Part shown: in pieces, positions 27,783-35,647 of the stretch | Position numbering within the stretch: position 1 is the first letter of the stretch | Layout: every line of letters begins with the position of its first letter | Assembly (NCBI GenBank): GCA_036557785.1 | Contig: DATBGZ010000069.1 | Location: 1 to 62,231, forward strand | Reading direction: 5' to 3' | Length of the DNA stretch: 62,231 nucleotides | Source: DATBGZ01 sp036557785 | GTDB lineage: Bacteria; Actinomycetota; Actinomycetes; Mycobacteriales; Micromonosporaceae | Notes under the pieces: model-generated | Seen by the model: only the letters and a program-made list of their open reading frames with translations | Database searches by the model: none | Told to the model about the DNA's origin: nothing | Translations under genes and position numbers: made by a program

Positions 27783-28040
27783 ATGAGCACCAGCGCCACC
27801 ATCGAGGACGTCAAGTCCGTGCTCGGCACCGTGCTGGGCATCGAGGATCGGGTCGGCGGCCTGCACGCCGACACCCAGCTCTTCGGCGCGTTGCCCGAGC
27901 TCGACTCGATGGCGGTCGTGGAGCTCGTGGTCGCGCTGGAGCAGAAGTTCGGCGTGAAGTTCGACGACGACGAGGTGACCGGCGAGGTCTTCGAGACCCT
28001 CGGCTCGCTCTCCGCGCTCATCGACGCCAAGCGCGGCTGA
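27783..28040 (+). CDS. Acyl carrier protein of the ligase/decarboxylase module
   Basis: An 85-residue carrier protein. The phosphopantetheine attachment serine is Ser42 in LPELDSMAVVELV. The acidic helix 2 and the KFGVKFDDDEVTGEVFETLGSL segment are standard for ACPs. The gap to the decarboxylase is 39 nt, with GAAGGGAC before the ATG. Its pairing with an AMP ligase rather than fatty acid synthase genes suggests it carries the activated (amino)acyl group used to decorate the polysaccharide. Confidence 0.95.
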   Translation: MSTSATIEDVKSVLGTVLGIEDRVGGLHADTQLFGALPELDSMAVVELVVALEQKFGVKFDDDEVTGEVFETLGSLSALIDAKRG

Positions 28041-28107
28041 CCCGCGCGGGCAGCAGGCGGGCGGGGTTCCTGCTCGGTGAGCCCGGCGGGGTGGGAAGAA
28101 TGAGGAC

Positions 28108-28890
28108 GTGGCCGACATCAGGGCGAACTCGATCCTGCCGGCGCGGCGTGCGGAGATCGAGCTGCACACCGCGGACGAGCTGAGGCTGGTCGGAGAGCTC
28201 GCCCTGCCCGTCGATCGCGAGCCCGTGGCGAGCCTGGTCTGCCTGCACCCGCTGCCGACCCACGGCGGCATGATGGACAGCCACCTGCTGCGCAAGGCGG
28301 CGTGGCGTCTGCCGGCGCTCGCGGGCCTGGCGGTACTGCGGTTCAACACGCGCGGCACGTCCAGCGTGCGCGGCACCAGCGAGGGCGCCTATGACCACGG
28401 GGTCGGCGAGCGCCACGACGTCGCGGCCGCGATCGAGTACGCGGTCGGCCATCGGCTGCCGGACATCTGGCTGCTCGGCTGGTCGTTCGGCACCGACCTC
28501 GTGCTGCGCTACGGGTGCGACCCGCGCATCACCGGAGCGCTCCTCCTCTCGCCACCGCTGCGCAAGGCCACTGTGGACGATCTGCGGCTCTGGGCACGGT
28601 CGGGCAAGCGCGTGACCGCGCTGGTCCCGGAGTTCGACGACTACCTGCGTCCGGACGAGGCCCGGCAGCGCTTCGCGCCCCTGACCCAGGCCGAGGTGGT
28701 CGGTATCGCCGGCGCCAAGCACCTGTGGGTGGGCCTGGCCGACCGGGTGCTGGACGAGGTGGTGGCGCGGGTGGCGCCAGCGGTGCCGACGCCGTTGCCA
28801 CGTACGTGGGATGGGCCCATGCGCGCCGGCGACGCCAGCGCCTACGCCGACCGTACAGTTGCCGCCTTCGCGGACCCACCGCAGCTCTAG
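28108..28890 (+). CDS. Alpha/beta hydrolase associated with the acyl carrier module
   Basis: A 260-residue alpha/beta-hydrolase. The nucleophile elbow GWSFG places Ser127. The oxyanion region is LHPLPTHGGMMDSH near residue 48, the conserved RFNTRGTSSVRGTSEG follows at residue 78, and the catalytic His lies in IAGAKHLWVG. The LHPLPTHGG...RFNTRG pattern is shared with hydrolases encoded beside the ligase/decarboxylase pair in exosortase-A loci. It could act as a thioesterase or transferase for the ACP-bound group. It lies in the same direction, 67 nt after the ACP gene. Confidence 0.85.
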   Translation: MADIRANSILPARRAEIELHTADELRLVGELALPVDREPVASLVCLHPLPTHGGMMDSHLLRKAAWRLPALAGLAVLRFNTRGTSSVRGTSEGAYDHGVGERHDVAAAIEYAVGHRLPDIWLLGWSFGTDLVLRYGCDPRITGALLLSPPLRKATVDDLRLWARSGKRVTALVPEFDDYLRPDEARQRFAPLTQAEVVGIAGAKHLWVGLADRVLDEVVARVAPAVPTPLPRTWDGPMRAGDASAYADRTVAAFADPPQL

Positions 28891-28986
28891 CGCCTGTCGG
28901 AACCCGGACGCCCGATGCTCCTCAGGTGTGCCGCGTCCGGGCGATAGCGTAATGCCCGTCCTTCCGTGCTGGAGAGGTGTGTGTCG

Positions 28987-29874
28987 ATGCCAGGCGAGGC
29001 TCCGCTGGTCACGATCGGTCTGCCCGTGCGCAACGGCGCCGCGACGATCGGGGCCGTCGCTGAGTCCGTGTTGGCCCAGAAGTACGGCGACCTCGAGTTC
29101 CTCATCTCCGACAACGCCTCGACCGACGACACCGAGGCGGTGTGCCGCGACCTGATGCGGGCCGACTCCCGGGTCCGCTACCAGCGCAATCCCGAAAACG
29201 TCGGCGTACTCAACAATTTCATGGCGACGATGCGAGCCGGCCGGGGCACCTACTTCCGGTGGATCAGCGACGCGGACCGGTTGGAGCCGCAGTACGTGGA
29301 TCGCTGCCTGGACGCCCTTGCCGCCGATCCCCGCGTCATCCTCGTCACCACCGGCATGGCCTACCTGACCCAGGACGGCCAGGTCACCAGCGAGCAGTAC
29401 ACGGGCACCGGGCTGGGGTCCGACGACCCGGCCGACCGGGTGGCCGAGATGCTGCGCCTGCTCACCTCGAGCTACCGCCAGCTCGACCCCCTCTACGGGA
29501 TGATGCGCCGCGAGCGCGTGCTCGCGATCGCCCGCCGCAACATGCTGCGCGAGGACGAGGTCTTCGCCGTGAAGCTGGCGCTGGCCGGCCCGTGGGCGCA
29601 CGTCGGCGAGGTGCTCGCGATGCGGGAGTGGCGTGCCGGCAACACGAACGCGATGGCGCGGCTGCTCTCGGTCCCCGCATGGCAGGCCCGCTTCGCGAAC
29701 ACGCTGCAGACCGCTGAGCTGCTGCGGGTGGTGCGCGAGGCGCAGGTCACTCCGGAGCAGCGGCGGCGCATGCGGGCAGACGTCTACCGCCTCTACGTAC
29801 GGGGTCAGCGCATCGAGCTCGCGCGTCGCTCGCGCAAGCTCATGCGCCTGGCGCTGCGCGGCACGCGGGGCTGA
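28987..29874 (+). CDS. Glycosyltransferase family 2
   Basis: A 295-residue GT-A fold enzyme. It has VTIGLPVRNGAATI at the N-terminus, the nucleotide-binding DNASTDDT, and FRWISDADRLEPQYV, in which DAD is the metal-binding DxD-type motif. There is no membrane segment. ATG 28987 is chosen for its spacing from GGAGAGG at 28971; GTG 28981 is possible. It is likely one of the sugar-adding enzymes of the polysaccharide repeat unit. Confidence 0.92.
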   Translation: MPGEAPLVTIGLPVRNGAATIGAVAESVLAQKYGDLEFLISDNASTDDTEAVCRDLMRADSRVRYQRNPENVGVLNNFMATMRAGRGTYFRWISDADRLEPQYVDRCLDALAADPRVILVTTGMAYLTQDGQVTSEQYTGTGLGSDDPADRVAEMLRLLTSSYRQLDPLYGMMRRERVLAIARRNMLREDEVFAVKLALAGPWAHVGEVLAMREWRAGNTNAMARLLSVPAWQARFANTLQTAELLRVVREAQVTPEQRRRMRADVYRLYVRGQRIELARRSRKLMRLALRGTRG

Positions 29875-29902
29875 GGCGCCGGCGGCCCCGGGCCGTACCT
29901 CC

Positions 29903-31957
29903 TCAGCGCCAGCGCTTCACCGTACGGGCAGCGATGCCCCGGGCGACCCGAACCGGCGAGGGCCTTGGGTCGAGCACACGGGCGATCCACGCCGCGTCGA
30001 GGTCGTGGCGCAGGCTCGTGCGCGCCTGGAGCCAGGTCCGCGGCCGAGCCCGGCCCCCGTCGCTGGTGTAGGCGCGGGAGACGTTCGCGCGGCGCAGGCG
30101 GCCGATCACGTGCCGGTCGTACGAACCGAAGGGGATCGCCACGCGCGACACCTCGTGCCCGACGAGCTCGGAGAGCACCCGGTGCGCGTCGGCCAGTTCC
30201 TGGTCCGCCTGCGCGTCGGTGATGCGGCGCCAGTCGCGGTGGGCCCACCCGTGTGAGCCGATCGCCATGCCGGCACCGAGCAGCTCCCGTACGCCGGAGC
30301 GGTCCAGGCGGCCCGGCTCGCCGAGCAGCCCCGCGAGCACGAAGAACTCAGCGCGCAGGCCACGCTCGAGCAGTCGCGGCAGCGCGATCTCGACGTCCGA
30401 GGCGTTGCCGTCGTCGAACGTGAGGCGCACATCGTCGCGGCCGACCGCTGCGTCGAGCACCAGCTCGAGCTGCGCCACCGAGACCCAGGTCTGGTCCTCA
30501 CCGGGGTCCATGGCATGCGCCGGCGTGCCCACGCCATGCACGGTCAGGTTGGCGATGGTTCCCGTCGAGAGACCCGGAACCGTCGCGGTGCGAAGAGCCT
30601 GCCACCTGGGCATCGGCTCACCTCCCTTGTGGAATGGGGTGCGTTGAGTCGGGATGCGTTGAGTCGGGATGCGCTGGGACGGGATGCGCTGGGACGGGAT
30701 GCGCTGGGACGGGATCGGCGGACGCGGGTCGGTAGGAACGGCGGCGTTGCCCACCGCGGGCGCCAGGGCCACGATGCGGCGGTAGCGTCCCTCGATGGCC
30801 GCGCGGAGCTCCGGCCAGGTGCGATGCCGCGTGAACGGGATCTCGAAGAGCGCCGCGAAGCCGCGGGCGAACAGGATCGACACCGGAACCGCGATCGCCA
30901 GCATGAGGCCGAAGCGCGCGAGCGGGTCGGCGACCAGGGGGGCCACCAGCTTCACCGAGACCGCGGTGACGATCGGCGCGTGGACCAGGTAGAGGCTGTA
31001 GGAGAACGTGCCGAGACTGCGTACCGGTGCCGTGTCCAGCAGCCGCAGCAGCGGCGCGGGGCGATGGTTGGCGAGGGCGGCGAGCAGGCAGCAGACGGCC
31101 GGGGCGAGAGCCATGTCGACCCAGAGGAAGTTCGCGACGACCCAGACCGAGCCCTGCACGGCGGCCAGCGCGATGACCGGCACGAGCGCGGCACCGGCGA
31201 GCCAGTGCCATGGCAGCGCCTGGGCTCTGGGCGTGGCGCGCAGGACGCCGGCGGCGACGATGCCACCGGCGAAGAGCACCGCGAACTGGGGCGTGAAGCG
31301 CATCAGCTTGTCCACGATGGACATGTGCGGAGCGAGGATGCCCATGCTGGTGACGACGACCGTCACGCCGGCGAGCATGAGCAGCGATCCCGCCCGGCGG
31401 CACACGAGCAGCAGCAGCGGGAAGACGAGGTAGAGCTGGGCCTCGATGGCGATGGACCAGAAGGCGCCGTTGGGCGTGTTCGAGCCGATGACGTCCTGCA
31501 GCAGCAGGCCGTGCACGACGACCGAGCGCAGGTTGGGCAGACCCACACCCGGCTGCGCCACCACCGTCCAGGCGATGATGAGGCTGAATGCCAGCGCGGC
31601 CCAGTACGGCGGCAGGATCCGCCAGGCCCGGCGGTGCGCGAACCGGGCGCGGCTGCCGAGGCGCCAGTCGCGGCGGGCCGGCGAGACCGCGAGCGAGAAG
31701 CCCGACAGCGCGATGAAGACGACCACCGCGAAGTGGCCGTAGAGCAGCCATCCGAGCACCACCGGGCCGGTGTTGCGCGGGTACCCGCTGAAGGAGAGCA
31801 ACCAGCAGTGATGCAGCACCACGAAGGTCGCGGCGAGCCCGCGAACGCCGTCGAGCCCGGCCAGACGCGCGGGCGATATCCGTTCGGGAGTGGTGAGCGA
31901 CGGTCGTGGCGCGACGCGGGGTGACGTCATCGCGCTCGATAGCCCTGTCCGGGGCAC
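29903..31957 (-). CDS. Fused acyltransferase-3 / polysaccharide deacetylase
   Basis: A 684-residue frame with two domains. Residues about 30-380 are an OafA/ExoZ-type acyltransferase with ten membrane segments (GLDGVRGLAATFVVLHH start, FIALSGFSL). Residues about 455-684 are a NodB-type deacetylase (VRLTFDDGNASD, AIGSHGWAHRDW). Between them is a linker with five IPS/TQR repeats. Before the deacetylase, AAGGGAGGTG precedes an internal ATG at 30613 (MPRWQALRT), so the second domain may also be made alone (236 residues). ATG 31930 is an alternative start for the whole. The predicted role is O-acylation plus N-deacetylation of the same glycan. Confidence 0.85.
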   Translation of the reverse strand: MPRTGLSSAMTSPRVAPRPSLTTPERISPARLAGLDGVRGLAATFVVLHHCWLLSFSGYPRNTGPVVLGWLLYGHFAVVVFIALSGFSLAVSPARRDWRLGSRARFAHRRAWRILPPYWAALAFSLIIAWTVVAQPGVGLPNLRSVVVHGLLLQDVIGSNTPNGAFWSIAIEAQLYLVFPLLLLVCRRAGSLLMLAGVTVVVTSMGILAPHMSIVDKLMRFTPQFAVLFAGGIVAAGVLRATPRAQALPWHWLAGAALVPVIALAAVQGSVWVVANFLWVDMALAPAVCCLLAALANHRPAPLLRLLDTAPVRSLGTFSYSLYLVHAPIVTAVSVKLVAPLVADPLARFGLMLAIAVPVSILFARGFAALFEIPFTRHRTWPELRAAIEGRYRRIVALAPAVGNAAVPTDPRPPIPSQRIPSQRIPSQRIPTQRIPTQRTPFHKGGEPMPRWQALRTATVPGLSTGTIANLTVHGVGTPAHAMDPGEDQTWVSVAQLELVLDAAVGRDDVRLTFDDGNASDVEIALPRLLERGLRAEFFVLAGLLGEPGRLDRSGVRELLGAGMAIGSHGWAHRDWRRITDAQADQELADAHRVLSELVGHEVSRVAIPFGSYDRHVIGRLRRANVSRAYTSDGGRARPRTWLQARTSLRHDLDAAWIARVLDPRPSPVRVARGIAARTVKRWR
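30641..30715 (-). repeat. Five 15-bp tandem repeats encoding the linker of the fusion protein
   Basis: On the plus strand there are two units GCGTTGAGTCGGGAT (30641-30670) and three units GCGCTGGGACGGGAT (30671-30715). On the coding strand they encode IPTQR twice and IPSQR three times. The unit is five codons, so copy-number change by slippage alters linker length without changing frame. Confidence 0.95.
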
Positions 31958-32115
31958 GCTGCCCCCATCGGTCCACGCCTTCGCAGGCGTACATTGGTCG
32001 ATATCGTGGCGTGAACTTCGCCGACAAGCAGATTGCCTGAGTTCGCAGACGCTATCACACCCGTTCGTGACGACCCGGCGCGCGCGTTATCCGTTAGGCG
32101 ACAAGGCTCGGGCGC

Positions 32116-33048
32116 TCACGCCGGCTCGACCGCCACCAGCGTCTCATCCCAGATGTTGCCGCGGTTCTCGTCGATGCTCGCGCAGTCGGTCCAGGGGCCG
32201 TAGGTGGCGGTCCGAATGAACCTGTTGTCGAGCACCCGGAAATCGACGCTGCCCGGCTGGTCGGGACAGTAGAGCGTGTAGGCCCCGCCGCCGAGCAGGT
32301 TGTTCTCGATGGTCACGCCGTTGAACGGCCCGCCATGGCCGGTGATGATCGCCGATGTGCCGTCCGGGATCTCGATCGTGTTGTGCGCGATGACGGCATT
32401 CCCCTCGCCGCCAAACTGGATGCCGTCGGCGTGCCCGCCGCCGACCTCGACCATGTCGTGGATGTAGGAATCCTCCACCGTGACGCCGTGGCCGATGTCG
32501 ACCCCGTTCTCACAGCCGTGCAGGTTCACCCGCCGGGCGACCAGGCCGTCGGAGCCGAGAGCGGTGCCGCCAGTTCCCTGGCAGTCGACCTCGACGTCCT
32601 CCACCACCAGACCCCCGTCGTTGTCGTCGGCGAAGCTGCCGATGCCCCAGTTGCTGGTGCAGCTGATCTTCGAGCTCCGGATCGTCACGTTGTCGGCCAG
32701 GACGCTGACGCAACCACGGATGTCCAGGTTCGCCACGACCGTGCCGGCGGTACGGATCTGCAGGTCGCCCTCATGGACCGCCAGCGCCGTCCCCGCGGGC
32801 ACGCCGGTGTTCGTCGCGTCGGGGTACCCGCACGCGCTCGGCCGGCTGGCGCAGTCCCGCTTACCCGCGGCCGAGGCGGAGGCCGAGCTCGAGCCGGCGC
32901 GTGCGGGTGAGGGATGATCGGTCGTGGTCGCGGTGGGCAACGGAGGCAGCGGGAAACCGAGCGACGAGCAGGAGACCGCCCCGAACGCCGCGACCACGGT
33001 GGCGACGGCGAGCGACACGCCGATCGTCCACATGCGACGGTTGGACAT
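32116..33048 (-). CDS. Secreted right-handed beta-helix protein
   Basis: A 310-residue exported protein. The N-terminus has a basic-hydrophobic signal (WTIGVSLAVATVVAAFGAVSC), in which Cys27 could be a lipoprotein site, although the lipobox is not canonical. A Ser/Ala/Pro-rich spacer follows. From about residue 85 there are repeated beta-helix rungs (VVANLDIRGCVSVLADNVTIRSSKISC, GLVVEDVEVDC, VTVEDSYIHDM, GVTIENNLLGG), as in pectate-lyase-like proteins. It may bind, cleave or anchor the extracellular polysaccharide. Paired cysteines fit an extracytoplasmic location. No catalytic motif can be assigned. Confidence 0.8.
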   Translation of the reverse strand: MSNRRMWTIGVSLAVATVVAAFGAVSCSSLGFPLPPLPTATTTDHPSPARAGSSSASASAAGKRDCASRPSACGYPDATNTGVPAGTALAVHEGDLQIRTAGTVVANLDIRGCVSVLADNVTIRSSKISCTSNWGIGSFADDNDGGLVVEDVEVDCQGTGGTALGSDGLVARRVNLHGCENGVDIGHGVTVEDSYIHDMVEVGGGHADGIQFGGEGNAVIAHNTIEIPDGTSAIITGHGGPFNGVTIENNLLGGGAYTLYCPDQPGSVDFRVLDNRFIRTATYGPWTDCASIDENRGNIWDETLVAVEPA

Positions 33049-33286
33049 CCGGTCCTCCTTGTGGCGCGTATGCGATGTCTGGATTCTGACATGCGTTCGG
33101 TTGCGTCACGTTGGCCCCGGGCCGAGGAAGATGAGACGCTACGCGGGTGAGGGCGGACGCCCCACCTTGGCCGGTGTGCTGTCCGGGGCGACGGTCCGGC
33201 GGAGCTTGCAGCCGACTGTACACGGCGCGTCCGGTGCCGACGTCGCAGCCTGGGCTGGAGCCCACGAAACTGGCGTGTTCGTGACG

Positions 33287-33299
33287 GTCCGCTTCGGAC
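33287..33299 (+). other. Small hairpin next to the Wzz-like gene start
   Basis: GTCCG and CGGAC form a 5-bp stem with a CTT loop immediately before GAAGGG, the ribosome-binding site of the gene starting at 33312. The surrounding 263-nt gap (33049-33311) is otherwise without recognisable features and must hold divergent promoters for the beta-helix gene and the Wzz-like gene. Confidence 0.3.
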
Positions 33300-33311
33300 G
33301 AAGGGATTGCG

Positions 33312-34223
33312 GTGGACTTCTGGGATCTGACGAGGGTGCTGTTCCGGCGCTGGTACCTGTCGGTGCCTGGCCTGGTGCTGACCATCATCGCCTCGGCCGG
33401 GATGCTCGTGACGGGACACCCGAAGTACGTCGCGACATCGTACGTGCAGGTGGCGCCACCGGTCGCGCGGAAGACCACGGCGGGCGAGCCTTCGCTGGCC
33501 GAGCGGAACCCGTGGATGGGCCTGGGCGCCCAGACTCTCGCCAACACCGCCATGGTCACCGTCACCGAGCCCTCCGTCCTCGCCTCGCTGCGGGCTGCCG
33601 GCTACAGCGACACGTTCACCGCGACGCTGGACAACTACTCCCCACTGGTCACCTTTGAGGTCACCGGCGCCACCCGGGAACAGGCCATCGCCACGACCGA
33701 CGAGGTCATCCGCCGGTTCACCGCCAGCGTCACCGACCTCCAGGTCAACGTGTACGGCGTGGCGCCCGAGGATCAGGCGAGCGCGAAGCGTCTTGACACA
33801 GGTAACAACATCACCGAGTCGACCTCGAGCATCCTGCGCGCCGCGGTCGCGGTCGGCGGTGTGTTCCTGCTGCTCACGCTCGGCCTCACCATCGGCGTGG
33901 ACGCGCTGGCCACCCGGCGCATCCGCCGCCGGGCCAGCGGCTCGCCCGGCCTGTCGATCGAGGACCTTTCGCCGCTGCCCGCCGGCCCTGCGCCCGTACC
34001 CGCGGCACCGCCGCGCATGCCGGTGACGCCGGCGATCTCGAGCGTCGCGTCCTCGGTGCTGGACCGGGGACCGGTCACCGAGCCCAGCGGCCCACGCCTC
34101 GACGACACCGACGGCGGTGCGACATCGGCCGGTACCGCGAACCCGGACTCCACCGTGGTACTCCCGCTCGCGTACCGGTCCAGCCGCCGGCTGCCGGAGG
34201 ACCGGGGGGCGGGTCGGCGGTGA
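33312..34223 (+). CDS. Chain-length-determinant (Wzz)-like membrane protein
   Basis: A 303-residue protein with the two-helix topology of polysaccharide co-polymerases. Helix 1 lies at about residues 15-36 (WYLSVPGLVLTIIASAGMLV), then an extracytoplasmic region of about 155 residues, then helix 2 near residues 177-198 (AVAVGGVFLLLTLGLTIGV). A long Pro/Ala-rich cytoplasmic tail follows. The tail lacks Walker motifs, so it is not a BY-kinase fusion. It overlaps the polymerase gene by 4 nt. The expected role is to set polymer length together with the Wzy-like protein. Confidence 0.82.
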   Translation: MDFWDLTRVLFRRWYLSVPGLVLTIIASAGMLVTGHPKYVATSYVQVAPPVARKTTAGEPSLAERNPWMGLGAQTLANTAMVTVTEPSVLASLRAAGYSDTFTATLDNYSPLVTFEVTGATREQAIATTDEVIRRFTASVTDLQVNVYGVAPEDQASAKRLDTGNNITESTSSILRAAVAVGGVFLLLTLGLTIGVDALATRRIRRRASGSPGLSIEDLSPLPAGPAPVPAAPPRMPVTPAISSVASSVLDRGPVTEPSGPRLDDTDGGATSAGTANPDSTVVLPLAYRSSRRLPEDRGAGRR

Positions 34224-35647
34224 CCACGGCCGAGGTGGCGCAGACCGACCTCGAGCCGACGCGTGTCGCGAGCCGTACCTATGTGACCCGACGCCGAGCG
34301 TCCCGGCTGGACGCATCGACGATGCTCTGTATTCTGGTGGGGCTTCTGCTGCTTGTCCCGAGCCGGTACATCCTGCCCGGGATGAGCGACCTCGGGCGGC
34401 CCAGCCTGGTGATGGGCATGCTGCTCATCGCCTGGTGGCTCTCCGCCCGGGCCACACCGCACCTCGTCCAGCCCGGCCCGCAGCCGATCCGCTGGGCACT
34501 GCTCGGGTTCACCCTCACGATGCTCATCTCGTACACGGTCGCCCAACTGCGGGAGATGACCAGCCTCGAGGCCGGTGGCGCCGATCGGGCCATGCTCTCG
34601 CTGGCCATCTTCGCCGGTGTCGCGCTCGCCGCCGCCGATGGCATCCGCAACTGGCAGCGCCTGAACAAGCTGGTGACTGTGCTCGTCGCCTGCGGCGCGG
34701 TGGTGGCCGCCATCGGGGTGATCGAGTTCCTGTTCCGGTTCGACGTGACCCGGTTCATGGTGATCCCCGGGTTGCAGCAGAAGGAGGAGGCGCTCGGCTT
34801 CGAGCTGCGCGGCGGCGACTACCGGGTCGCGAGCACGACCTCCCATTACATCGAGCTCGCGACCACGCTCGCCACGATCCTTCCGTTCGCCCTGCAGCTC
34901 GCCATCCATCCGACCAATCCCCGCCGACGCTGGCTCGCCATCGTCGCGTCGATGCTCATCGCGGTCGGGACGGTCATGACGATCTCCCGATCCGGCATCC
35001 TCGCTATGGTGATCGTGGCGCTGATGCTCATCCCGGTCTGGAGTTGGCGTCTGCGCTACAACATGATCTGGGTCGGCGCCCTGATGTTCGCGTGTCTCGT
35101 CGTGGCGAAGCCGTCGCTCGTAGCGACCTTCAAATCCCTGATCGTCGATGCTGGCGGCGACACGTCCGTGCAGGCCCGCGAGCAGGACTACCCGATCGTG
35201 TGGGCGTTGGTGCGCCAGCACCCCTGGCTCGGTCGGGGCACGGGCACCTACCTGCCGCCGCAGTACGAGATCCTCGATAACCAGTGGCTGATGTTCCTCA
35301 TCACCAACGGCATTCTCGGCGTGATGCTCTTCGCCGCCATGCACCTCACGGGTGCGATCGTGGCCCTGCAGGCCGCGCGGCGGGCGGCGACGCCGGAGAT
35401 CCGCCACCTCTGTGTGGGTCTCGCCGCGACGCAGGTCATCGCGCTGGCGGTGGCGGCGACCTACGACTCCATGTCGTTCGACACCTACGCCACGACCGTG
35501 GCGCTCACGCTCGGCATGTGTGGCACGGTGTGGCGACTCACCCACCCCGCGGCGGTGATCCGTACGGCGACACCACGGTGGTTCGCCGCAGACGGCCCGA
35601 GCGCGTTCCTGCGCCAGTACATCCGGCCCGAACGAGCGTCGAGCTAG
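34220..35647 (+). CDS. O-antigen ligase/polymerase (Wzy-like) membrane protein
   Basis: A 475-residue polytopic protein with about 11-12 membrane segments. The large extracytoplasmic loop before the last segments contains DYPIVWALVRQHPWLGRGTGTYLPPQYEILDNQWL, which carries the H-x-G-x-G-type pattern of O-antigen ligase family polymerases. GTG 34220 overlaps the preceding stop codon. It probably polymerises lipid-linked repeat units exported by the Wzx protein encoded nearby. Its stop codon overlaps that of the converging gene on the other strand. Confidence 0.88.
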   Translation: MTTAEVAQTDLEPTRVASRTYVTRRRASRLDASTMLCILVGLLLLVPSRYILPGMSDLGRPSLVMGMLLIAWWLSARATPHLVQPGPQPIRWALLGFTLTMLISYTVAQLREMTSLEAGGADRAMLSLAIFAGVALAAADGIRNWQRLNKLVTVLVACGAVVAAIGVIEFLFRFDVTRFMVIPGLQQKEEALGFELRGGDYRVASTTSHYIELATTLATILPFALQLAIHPTNPRRRWLAIVASMLIAVGTVMTISRSGILAMVIVALMLIPVWSWRLRYNMIWVGALMFACLVVAKPSLVATFKSLIVDAGGDTSVQAREQDYPIVWALVRQHPWLGRGTGTYLPPQYEILDNQWLMFLITNGILGVMLFAAMHLTGAIVALQAARRAATPEIRHLCVGLAATQVIALAVAATYDSMSFDTYATTVALTLGMCGTVWRLTHPAAVIRTATPRWFAADGPSAFLRQYIRPERASS

